NCBI RefSeq assembly: GCF_001440475.1
Contig: NZ_LLYB01000109.1
Location: 10,505-52,608, forward strand
Source of the DNA: Bradyrhizobium lablabi
Lineage (GTDB): Bacteria > Pseudomonadota > Alphaproteobacteria > Rhizobiales > Xanthobacteraceae
DNA: 42,104 nt
Direction: 5' to 3'
Part shown: one piece after another, positions 1 through 6,425 of the stretch
Numbering within the stretch: position 1 is the stretch's first letter
How the letters are laid out: each line of letters opens with the position of its first letter
Notes under the pieces: model-generated
Told to the model about the DNA's origin: nothing
What the model saw: the letters and a program-made list of their open reading frames with translations, nothing else
Databases searched by the model: none
Translations under genes and position numbers: made by a program

Positions 1-4
1 CGGG

Positions 5-48
5 CCTCGTGGTTCGAGACGACGCTAACGCGCCTCCTCACCATGAGG
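5..48. repeat. Palindromic intergenic repeat (CCTCATGGT type)
   Basis: CCTCGTGGT near the left edge pairs with ACCATGAGG at its right end, with a GC-rich loop between. I recognise this as a very common Bradyrhizobium intergenic hairpin. It lies just downstream of the minus-strand quinoprotein gene and may act as its transcript end. The left part may be cut by the window edge. Confidence 0.6.
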
Positions 49-59
49 GTCGAACGGCG

Positions 60-1361
60 CTACGCGCCCGTCACGCGCCAGATGACGTTGCCGACGTCGT
101 CGGCCACCAGCAGCGAACCGTCGGGGCCGAGCGTGACGCCGACCGGCCGCCCGTAGGAGACCTTCTCATCGGGGGCGAGGAAGCCCGTCAGGATGTCGCG
201 CGCCGGGCCGGAGGGGCGGCCGTTCTCGAACGGCACGAACACGACGGCATAGCCGCTCAGCGTGCTGCGATTCCAGGAGCCGTGCTGGCCGATCACCATG
301 CCGTCGGGGAAGCCCGGCAGCGTGCCTGCCGGCATCCAGCACAGGCCCAGCGACGCCGTATGCCCGCCGAGCGCATAGTCCGGTTGAATCGCTTTCGCGA
401 CCATGGCCGGATCCTGCGGCACGCGGTCGTCCACCGTCTGGCCCCAGTAGCAATACGGCCAGCCATAGAAGCCGCCGTCGCGCACTGACGTCAGATAGTC
501 CGGCGGCGTCTCGTCGCCGAGGCCGTCGCGCTCGTTGACGACGGTCCAGAGCACGCTTGTGCCGGGCTCCCAGGCAAGGCCCACGGCATTGCGCAGGCCG
601 CCGGCGAAGATGCGGCTCGTGCCTTTAGCCAGATCGAGTTCATAGATCGCGGCGCGGCCTTCTTCGACCTCCATGCCCATCTCGGCGATGTTGCTGAGCG
701 AGCCGACGCCGGCATAGAGCTTTTTGCCGTCCGCGCTCGGCAACAGGCTCCGCGTCCAGTGACCGCCGGGCTTGAACGTGACGAGCTTCTTTCCCTCGGC
801 GGTGATGCGCTCCGCGCCGGCGACATACGGGAAAGCCACCACGCCGTCGGTGTTGCCGACGTAAAAAGTGTCGCCGACGAGCGCCATGCCGAACGGCTGG
901 CTCAGCCCTTCCATGAAGATCCCGCGGCCCTCCGCAACACCGTCGCCATCGCGATCGCGCAGCAGCGTGATGCGGTCGGCGCTGACGCCGAGCGCCGCGG
1001 CACGCCGCATCGTCGCCTGCATCGCATAGTGAAACACGCTCCTGGGCGGTCCCGCAATCTGAGTCGCCTCGGCAATGAGGACGTCGCCATTGGGCAGCAC
1101 GTTGATCCAGCGTGGATGGTCGAGATCGGTCGCAAACGCGTTGACCTTCAGCCCGGGCGCGGCGGTCGGCTTCTGCCCGGCGCTCCAGCCCTGTGCCGTC
1201 GGCATCTTCAGCGTCGGGATCGCGCCTTGCGGCTTCGCCTCCGGGATCGCCGGCTTATTGCCCCAGGCCGGCGCTGGCGCAGATCCCTGCAGACGGCGCC
1301 ATTGCAGCGCGACGGCACCGATCAGCGCGACGAACCGCGCAAAAATACCCGACATGTCCAT
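60..1361 (-). CDS. PQQ-dependent sugar (L-sorbosone) dehydrogenase family protein
   Basis: This 433-residue protein belongs to the soluble quinoprotein glucose/sorbosone dehydrogenase family, six-bladed propellers that oxidise sugars or aldehydes in the periplasm with PQQ. Residues 5-20 form one hydrophobic stretch that would act as signal or anchor. Family-like segments follow in order: LDHPRWINVLPNGDVLIAEA near residue 80, GLRNAVGLAWEP, GGFYGWPYCYWG, GQHGSWNRS and a C-terminal VTLGPDGSLLVADD. The length suits the family. The first ATG is preceded by GGAG about 10 bases upstream, which supports this start. The substrate cannot be told, and PQQ use is inferred from family. No PQQ synthesis gene is in the window. 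The gene lies downstream of queA on the same strand, across a 295-base gap. Confidence 0.85.
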   Translation of the reverse strand: MDMSGIFARFVALIGAVALQWRRLQGSAPAPAWGNKPAIPEAKPQGAIPTLKMPTAQGWSAGQKPTAAPGLKVNAFATDLDHPRWINVLPNGDVLIAEATQIAGPPRSVFHYAMQATMRRAAALGVSADRITLLRDRDGDGVAEGRGIFMEGLSQPFGMALVGDTFYVGNTDGVVAFPYVAGAERITAEGKKLVTFKPGGHWTRSLLPSADGKKLYAGVGSLSNIAEMGMEVEEGRAAIYELDLAKGTSRIFAGGLRNAVGLAWEPGTSVLWTVVNERDGLGDETPPDYLTSVRDGGFYGWPYCYWGQTVDDRVPQDPAMVAKAIQPDYALGGHTASLGLCWMPAGTLPGFPDGMVIGQHGSWNRSTLSGYAVVFVPFENGRPSGPARDILTGFLAPDEKVSYGRPVGVTLGPDGSLLVADDVGNVIWRVTGA

Positions 1362-1603
1362 GAAATTCTCCAGATGATCGCGCGCACCCTATCCGACGCC
1401 AGGAAGCGTTGGAACCTCGTCATCGGCGCGCAAACTCGCCGGCACCTATGCGTTTTCGCGTGAAAACAACGCTGGTCGCCGGACGGCCGCGGCGCCGACA
1501 TGTAGCCAGAGACGGTAGTACTACGAGCTTGGCGAAATCAGCCGAATCGCAGAAACACAATCTTGGCGCTTCTTTGTCAGAGCGCTTCCTCCCTGAACCT
1601 TAT

Positions 1604-1630
1604 GCCCGCCCAATTGGCGGGCCTCTTTTT
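1604..1630 (+). terminator. Rho-independent terminator reading rightward
   Basis: A perfect 7-base-pair stem (GCCCGCC / GGCGGGC) with a five-base loop is followed by CTCTTTTT. The T-run is on the plus strand, so it ends plus-strand transcripts, yet both flanking genes are on the minus strand. The preceding 240 bases hold no convincing coding frame. It could end a small RNA or act on antisense transcripts of queA. Confidence 0.6.
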
Positions 1631-1656
1631 CAAAGCGAGGACGCCCCCGGCCTGGC

Positions 1657-2733
1657 TCAATCGCGCGCGCGAAACAACAGGCAGGCGTCGCCATAGGAAT
1701 AGAACCGGTAGCCGGCGGCGATCGCATGCGCGTAAGCCCGTTTCATGGTGTCGAGACCGGAGAACGCCGACACCAGCATGAACAGCGTCGAGCGCGGCAA
1801 ATGGAAATTGGTCATGAGGATATCGACCGCGCGAAAGCGATAGCCCGGCGTGATGAAGATCGAGGTCTCGCCGTCGAACGCCTGAACGGTGCCGTCTTCG
1901 CGCGCGGCGCTCTCGAGCAGCCGCAGCGAGGTGGTACCGACCGCGATGATGCGCCCGCCTTTGGCGCGCGCGGCGTTCAACGCCGCGGCGGTATCGGCCG
2001 AAATCGAACCCCATTCGGCATGCATCCTGTGCTCGGAGGTCTCCTCCACCTTGACCGGCAGGAAGGTCCCTGCCCCGACATGCAAGGTCAGCCGGTGCAG
2101 CTCGACGCCGCGGCCGCGTAGCGCAGCCTCCAGCTCAGGCGTGAAGTGCAGTCCCGCGGTTGGGGCAGCGACCGCGCCCTCGTTCGCCGCGAACATGGTC
2201 TGATAGTCGGCGGCATCGCGATCGTCGGGCGTGCGCTTGGAGGCGATATAGGGCGGCAGCGGCGGCGTGCCGAGATCGGCAATGGCCTGATCGAGCGTAG
2301 GGCCATGGAACGAGAACGACAGCGTGATCTCGCCCTCTTCGCCCTTGGCCTCGACCTCGGCGTCGAGATGGCCGAGCAGGCAGACCTTGCCCTCATTGCC
2401 GAAGCGGACGATGTCGCCCGGCGCGAGCTTTTTCGCCGGCTTCACCAGCGCGCGCCAGCGCGAGCCGTCGAGCCGCTTGATCAGCGTCGCCTCGATCTTC
2501 GGCTCGGTCTCGCGGCCGATGCGGCGGCCCTTGAGCTGGGCCGAGATCACCTTGGTGTCGTTGACGACGAGCTGATCGCCCGGCTGCAGCCACTGCGGCA
2601 GCTCGGCGACAGTGCGGTCGTGCATGATGCCGTCGGACTGCACGACCAGCATGCGTGCGGCATCGCGCGGGCTGGCGGGCCGCAGCGCGATGCTGGTCGG
2701 GGGAAGTTCGAAGTCGAAGAGATCGGTGCGCAT
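1657..2733 (-). CDS. queA: QueA, tRNA preQ1 ribosyltransferase-isomerase
   Basis: QueA transfers and isomerises the ribosyl part of S-adenosylmethionine onto preQ1-modified tRNA, giving epoxyqueuosine in the queuosine pathway. The 358-residue product starts MRTDLFDFELPP and shows the family segments NDTKVISAQLKG, LHVGAGTFLPV and TNFHLPRSTLFMLV. The open frame continues 13 codons upstream, but those codons come from a palindromic repeat, so the internal ATG giving MRTDLFD is chosen. The gene is the last of a minus-strand run coaD-ppiA-unknown-ppiB-queA. The tgt gene that often follows queA in Rhizobiales is not found here. Very sure of the family. Confidence 0.96.
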   Translation of the reverse strand: MRTDLFDFELPPTSIALRPASPRDAARMLVVQSDGIMHDRTVAELPQWLQPGDQLVVNDTKVISAQLKGRRIGRETEPKIEATLIKRLDGSRWRALVKPAKKLAPGDIVRFGNEGKVCLLGHLDAEVEAKGEEGEITLSFSFHGPTLDQAIADLGTPPLPPYIASKRTPDDRDAADYQTMFAANEGAVAAPTAGLHFTPELEAALRGRGVELHRLTLHVGAGTFLPVKVEETSEHRMHAEWGSISADTAAALNAARAKGGRIIAVGTTSLRLLESAAREDGTVQAFDGETSIFITPGYRFRAVDILMTNFHLPRSTLFMLVSAFSGLDTMKRAYAHAIAAGYRFYSYGDACLLFRARD

Positions 2734-2742
2734 GTTCAAGTC

Positions 2743-2814
2743 GTCATTGCCGGACTTGATCCGGCAATCCATCTTCTTCGTAAGATGGATACCCGGGTCA
2801 AGCCCGGGTATGAC
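2743..2814. repeat. REP-like palindrome between ppiB and queA
   Basis: GTCATTGCCGG at the left and CCCGGGTATGAC at the right form the ends of a long imperfect palindrome whose centre is ATCTT-cttcgt-AAGAT. It fills nearly all of the gap between the ppiB stop and the queA ATG. This is one of the most frequent intergenic repeats in this family of genomes. In the ppiB-queA transcript it would fold into a stable hairpin, possibly tuning queA expression. Confidence 0.8.
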
Positions 2815-2822
2815 GAATTACA

Positions 2823-3287
2823 TTAAGCCGCGTCCAGCGCCATCCGCGCCTTGACGATCTTGTCCGGGTTCTGCACCGGCTCGCCGCGCTTGATCTTGTC
2901 GACGTTCTCCATGCCCGAGGTGACCTTGCCCCAGACCGTGTACTGGCCGTTGAGGAAGGAGGCATCGTCGAAGCAGATGAAGAACTGGCTGTCGCCGGAA
3001 TCCGGGTTGGCGGCGCGGGCCATCGAGACGGTGCCGCGCACATGCGGTTCCTTGTTGAACTCGGCCTTCAGCTTGTTGCCGGAACCGCCGGTGCCGGTGC
3101 CGTGCGGGCAGCCGGTCTGCGCCATGAAGCCCTCGATCACGCGATGGAACACGATGCCGTCGTAAAATCCGTCGCGCACCAGTTTTTGGATCTGGGCGAC
3201 GTGGCCAGGCGCGAGATCGGGACGCATCTCGATGGTGACGGGGCCCTGGGTGGTTTCAAGGATCAAAGTATTTTCTGTATCAGCCAT
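2823..3287 (-). CDS. ppiB: PpiB, cytoplasmic cyclophilin-type peptidyl-prolyl isomerase
   Basis: This 154-residue cyclophilin speeds cis-trans isomerisation of proline peptide bonds. It has no signal peptide, so it should act in the cytoplasm. Family segments are visible in order: FYDGIVFHRVIEGFMAQTG, GTGGSG, VSMARAANPDSGDSQFFI, and NGQYTVWGKV. The FHRV arginine and SQFFI phenylalanine are the usual active-site residues. The length matches short bacterial cyclophilins. Its start lies 25 bases inside the preceding secreted-protein gene, which suggests translational coupling. A paralogue with a signal peptide, ppiA, lies two genes upstream. Confidence 0.95.
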   Translation of the reverse strand: MADTENTLILETTQGPVTIEMRPDLAPGHVAQIQKLVRDGFYDGIVFHRVIEGFMAQTGCPHGTGTGGSGNKLKAEFNKEPHVRGTVSMARAANPDSGDSQFFICFDDASFLNGQYTVWGKVTSGMENVDKIKRGEPVQNPDKIVKARMALDAA

Positions 3288-3703
3288 GCTCTTTTCTCTT
3301 CTGGTTTGGGTGGACGTTTGCGGGTTCTGAAAGTGACCGCCAAAGGCCGGCCGGCGACCGCACCGCCCAGTCCCTCGGTAAATGGCAACGGCGTACAGCG
3401 TTGCAATGTTTCCATGACAGCAATCCGATACGCTAGTCGGTCATTATCGCTGGCGTTTCCGGATTCATAGGTAATCCTTGGTTGACCGAAAATGGCGCCT
3501 TCGCGGTTGAAACTGACGATAACGGTAATGTCCATCGGGTTGGCGCGCGAATAAGGCGGCGGCTGCCAGCACGAATACAGTTTGGCGAAGACGTCCTTGA
3601 GGGTATCGAGTTGCTGTGGCTGGGCCGAGGCGTCAGCCGCCGACGCCAGCCACACCAGACCAGCGGCCAACCACAGCGATGGCTTGCTGCGCGGCCGTCT
3701 CAT
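3263..3703 (-). CDS. Small secreted protein between ppiA and ppiB, TonB-C-like
   Basis: The 146-residue product begins with a signal peptide (MRRPRSKP, then a hydrophobic stretch ending ADASAQ near residue 28). The mature part contains ITVIVSFNREGAIFGQPRI followed by a cysteine-containing helix-like segment (METLQRCTPLPF) and a final strand. That order resembles the C-terminal domain of TonB-like energy transducers, but the proline-rich spacer and membrane anchor are absent. One more cysteine is in SCWQPPP, so a disulfide is possible. It sits 4 bases after ppiA and overlaps the start of ppiB by 25 bases, so it is firmly inside the operon. I do not recognise a specific function. Confidence 0.8.
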   Translation of the reverse strand: MRRPRSKPSLWLAAGLVWLASAADASAQPQQLDTLKDVFAKLYSCWQPPPYSRANPMDITVIVSFNREGAIFGQPRITYESGNASDNDRLAYRIAVMETLQRCTPLPFTEGLGGAVAGRPLAVTFRTRKRPPKPEEKRAWLIQKIL

Positions 3704-3707
3704 GACC

Positions 3708-4250
3708 TCACTTGATGTCGGATGCGACTTGCACCTTCACCATCTTGTCTGGATCGGCGACCGGCTCGCCGCGCTTGATCTTGTCGACCACATCCATGCC
3801 GGCCACGACTTCACCGATCACGGTGTACTTGCCGTTCAGCGATGAGCCTTCGGCGAACATGATGAAGAACTGCGAATTCGCCGAGTTGGGATCGCTGGTG
3901 CGCGCCATGCCGACAATGCCGCGCTTGTACGGCACGTTGGAGAATTCGGCCGGCAGGTTCGGATATTTCGAGCCGCCGGTGCCGTTGAAATTCTTGCCGT
4001 CGCCGGTCTGCGCCATGAATCCCTCGATCACGCGATGGAACGGCACGTTGTTGTAATAGCCCTCGCGCGCGAGCAGCTTGATGCGCTCGGCATGCTGGGG
4101 CGCGAGATCGTTCCGCAGCTTGATCACGATGCGGCCCTTGGTGGTGTCGATCACGATCGCATTCGCCTTGTCGAGATTGGCGGGCAGCGGCTGCGCGATC
4201 GCGGGAGCCACACACAAGAGCGCAGCGACGAATGCGAGAATTCGGATCAT
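3708..4250 (-). CDS. ppiA: PpiA, exported cyclophilin-type peptidyl-prolyl isomerase
   Basis: This 180-residue cyclophilin has a clear signal peptide (MIRILAFVAALLCVAPAIAQ), so it should act in the periplasm as a proline isomerase and folding helper. Conserved segments are NNVPFHRVIEGFMAQTG, GTGGSKYPNLPAEF, VGMARTSDPNSANSQFFI and NGKYTVIGEV. The ATG at 4250 is chosen because it directly begins the signal peptide. The longer open frame upstream runs into the coaD 3' region and has no signal-peptide character. It is the second gene of the coaD-ppiA-unknown-ppiB-queA run. Confidence 0.94.
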   Translation of the reverse strand: MIRILAFVAALLCVAPAIAQPLPANLDKANAIVIDTTKGRIVIKLRNDLAPQHAERIKLLAREGYYNNVPFHRVIEGFMAQTGDGKNFNGTGGSKYPNLPAEFSNVPYKRGIVGMARTSDPNSANSQFFIMFAEGSSLNGKYTVIGEVVAGMDVVDKIKRGEPVADPDKMVKVQVASDIK

Positions 4251-4302
4251 GAGAACTCCGGATAAAATAAAGAGGTCGGGTAGAGGAGCGCCGACGGGAC
4301 GG

Positions 4303-4800
4303 CTAGCTGGCGAATTTGGCCTTGAGCTTGGCCACGACCGAAGGCGGCACGAAAGCGGAGAAATCCCCACCCATCTGGGCGATTTGGCGCACCAGTGTGG
4401 CAGTGATCGGGCGGACGGCGGCCGAAGCCGGAACGAATACCGTATGCACGTCGGGCGCCATGGCCTCGTTCATGCCGGCCAGCTGCATCTCATAGTCGAG
4501 ATCCGTACCGTCGCGCAGGCCGCGAATCATGATGGTTGCACCCGTTGCCTGCGCCGCCGTAACGGTGAGATTGTCGTAGGTCGTGCAGTCGAAGGCGCAG
4601 CCGACCTTCTGGGCAATGGGCGCACAGACCGCCTGAAGCATCTCCAGACGCTCCTCGGTCGAAAACAGCGACTTTTTGCCGTGATGGATCGCCACGGCGA
4701 CGATCAGGCGGTCGCAGAGGGTCACGGCGTGCCTGACGACGTCCAGATGGCCGTTGGTGACGGGGTCGAAAGAGCCAGGGTAAAGAGCGATACGGGGCAT
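4303..4800 (-). CDS. coaD: CoaD, phosphopantetheine adenylyltransferase
   Basis: CoaD joins 4'-phosphopantetheine and ATP to give dephospho-CoA, the penultimate step of coenzyme A synthesis. The 165-residue length is typical. The nucleotidyltransferase motif YPGSFDPVTNGHLDVV lies at residues 7-22, with the usual T/GH residues, and LDYEMQLAGMN and a C-terminal RPITATLVRQIAQMGGD segment follow. The ATG gives MPRIALYPGS, the standard start. In other Rhizobiales I recall gyrA directly upstream of coaD; here gyrA is about 15 kb away on the same strand. Confidence 0.96.
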   Translation of the reverse strand: MPRIALYPGSFDPVTNGHLDVVRHAVTLCDRLIVAVAIHHGKKSLFSTEERLEMLQAVCAPIAQKVGCAFDCTTYDNLTVTAAQATGATIMIRGLRDGTDLDYEMQLAGMNEAMAPDVHTVFVPASAAVRPITATLVRQIAQMGGDFSAFVPPSVVAKLKAKFAS

Positions 4801-4833
4801 GGGACCCTCCTACCCCGCCCCGGGCGGCCCGGC

Positions 4834-4869
4834 AAGCCGGACCCGGTTCCACCGGGGTCCGGCTTTTTA
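4834..4869 (+). terminator. Strong hairpin with T-run, reading rightward, upstream of coaD
   Basis: AGCCGGACCCGG pairs with CCGGGGTCCGGCT (one bulge) and is followed by TTTTTAT on the plus strand. It lies in the coaD 5' region, where the transcribed gene is on the minus strand, so as a terminator it can only stop rightward transcription. On the minus strand it would be a leader hairpin without a U-tract. Confidence 0.55.
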
Positions 4870-5078
4870 TTTCAGATCGGCCAATGAACCAGTCCCGGGC
4901 GCCGGGCGTCTTCCTGGGCGGGCCGGAATTGTTTCGTCCGCCACTGGCCGACGAAACAAAACTCGGTCGGGACGAAACCATTTTCGGACTTGGCGAAGAC
5001 GGCCGGAAACTTGCGCTGGCTACAAGTCCACCCAACGAAACGACGACGGGCCGCGAAGGCCCACGACAGGGGACCGTC

Positions 5079-5336
5079 ATGATCAAGGCTTTTTCCGTAG
5101 TCGCTGCTGCCGCGTTCATCGCTGCCGCGCTGACCGTCCTGCCCGGCTTTGCCCCGCAGGTCGAAGCCAGCGTGCCGCAGGCGCTGGCCAAGGGCGACCG
5201 CCTGCCGGTCCGGACCGTCGGCAAGGATTGCTCGCAGCAGGCCTGGCCGAATTTCGAGGCCTCCTGCCTCCGCACTGCCGGCTCCAACGCCGATGTTCGT
5301 GAAGCCCGCCTGGTGACCGCCGACCGCACCCCGTAA
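5079..5336 (+). CDS. Small secreted two-cysteine protein
   Basis: The 85-residue product opens with a signal peptide (MIKAFSVVAAAAFIAAALTV, cleavage likely after VEAS). The mature part is about 55 residues with a charged GDRLPVR segment, CSQQAWPNFEASCLR with two cysteines, and a C-terminal ARLVTADRTP. I recognise this as a multi-copy family of short periplasmic proteins in Bradyrhizobium without known function. The longer frame upstream is rejected because the internal ATG begins the signal peptide and has GGGGA upstream. A strong hairpin follows the stop. A decayed copy of its last 25 codons lies 900 bases downstream. Confidence 0.75.
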   Translation: MIKAFSVVAAAAFIAAALTVLPGFAPQVEASVPQALAKGDRLPVRTVGKDCSQQAWPNFEASCLRTAGSNADVREARLVTADRTP

Positions 5337-5377
5337 CGGCAAGATCTGGTTCCGCCCCCCTCCAAGGAACCGCAGTG

Positions 5378-5418
5378 ATGGCGAGCAGGGATCCCCCCTC
5401 CCTGCTCGCCATTTGCGT
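5378..5418 (+). terminator. Terminator of the small secreted protein
   Basis: A perfect 14-base-pair stem (ATGGCGAGCAGGGA / TCCCTGCTCGCCAT) with a seven-base C-rich loop is followed by TTTGCGTT. It lies 41 bases past the stop. The T-run is short, but the stem is very stable. Confidence 0.7.
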
Positions 5419-5523
5419 TCTGAGCGCCGTTTCTCGCGGTCCCGTCCGTCCCGGATTATGCTCCGACTATCCTTCGACGAATATCGAAGCATCGTCGGAT
5501 GCGGCACACGTAACATCGTGGCG

Positions 5524-6153
5524 ATGACCGCGCCGATGGATATCTACTACGACTTCAGATCGCCCTACGCCTATTTGGCCTGGTGGCGAGTTCGTCGAGA
5601 GCAGGCATTTTCATCATGGAAATGGCGGTGGAAGCCGGTTTCGATTGATGTCCTGCTCAACTTGCACGCTGGACGCGAACCACTGGCACCGTACGTCGAT
5701 CCGCTGCCGCCCCCGAAGCGGAAGCACTTCCTGGCTGACATCAGGCGATCGGCGAACTTCTTCGGCGCACCATTGTCACCACCGCATCAACCTCGTCCCG
5801 ATCCCGCGCCGGCCTTGTGCATCGCACTTCGGCTCGCGCAAGGCGGCATTGCCCACGACCGGTTTATTGACATGGCCTTCGAGGCGATGTGGCAGCATCG
5901 CAGCGACATCGGCACCCGCGAGGTCCTGGCGAAATGCCTGACATCCGCCGCGCTCGAGGAGACGGTGATTGAGTCTGCTGTCTCGCCAAAGGCCCGAAGC
6001 GAGTTGGTTACGCAATCCATGCAGGCGTACGAAGCCGGTATCTTCGGCGTGCCGAGTTTCGTGGCACGCGGCGAGATTTTCTTTGGGGCCGACCGTTTGG
6101 ACATGCTGGCATGGCGACTGGATCCGACCAACCGAACGGCTAAGACGCTTTAG
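5524..6153 (+). CDS. DsbA-family / 2-hydroxychromene-2-carboxylate isomerase-like protein
   Basis: This 209-residue protein has the thioredoxin-fold layout of HCCA isomerases and kappa-class glutathione transferases. DIYYDFRSPYAYLAW near the N-terminus carries the serine in the place of the DsbA CXXC motif, which is typical of HCCA isomerases. GIFGVPSFVARGEIFFGADRLD near the C-terminus supplies the cis-proline loop and ends as the family does. Length suits the family (about 200). Substrate is unknown; in characterised cases it is a glutathione-dependent isomerisation in aromatic breakdown. An upstream-extended frame exists, but the ATG giving MTAPMDIYYDF is the sensible start. The gene is flanked by an intact and a broken copy of the small secreted protein gene. 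Confidence 0.8.
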   Translation: MTAPMDIYYDFRSPYAYLAWWRVRREQAFSSWKWRWKPVSIDVLLNLHAGREPLAPYVDPLPPPKRKHFLADIRRSANFFGAPLSPPHQPRPDPAPALCIALRLAQGGIAHDRFIDMAFEAMWQHRSDIGTREVLAKCLTSAALEETVIESAVSPKARSELVTQSMQAYEAGIFGVPSFVARGEIFFGADRLDMLAWRLDPTNRTAKTL

Positions 6154-6229
6154 AATTTAGTTGATTCCCCTCCTGCGCGTGATCGTGCCGGAAGATCGGG
6201 GCGCGCGGTTGTCTGCCGCTTCTGGCTTG

Positions 6230-6307
6230 GCGACGCACCTCCGTACCGCCGGCTCCACGACTATGGTGAAGGAAGCGCGCCTGGTTACCGCTAATCGCAC
6301 CCCATGA
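6230..6307 (+). pseudogene. 3' remnant of a second small secreted protein gene
   Basis: In one frame this stretch reads T-H-L-RTAGS-TT-MVKEARLVTANRTP then TGA. The intact gene ending at 5336 finishes S-C-L-RTAGS-NA-DVREARLVTADRTP. The match covers about 25 codons to the stop and then fades. No start, signal peptide or first cysteine region is recognisable upstream, so it is a decayed or partial copy. Confidence 0.7.
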
Positions 6308-6425
6308 CGTCAACTGATTCCCGACAATCGGAACCCCATGGCAATTTGCGACGTCTCGTCGCATGCTGGCGTTGATCGCGCCCTTCGGATGATCCGGCGG
6401 GCACGATGCCAATGGAGGCGCGCCA

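Noticed and set aside
1362..1656. A tgt gene after queA
   Set aside because: The 295-base gap cannot hold it, and no tgt-like frame is found up to the window edge.
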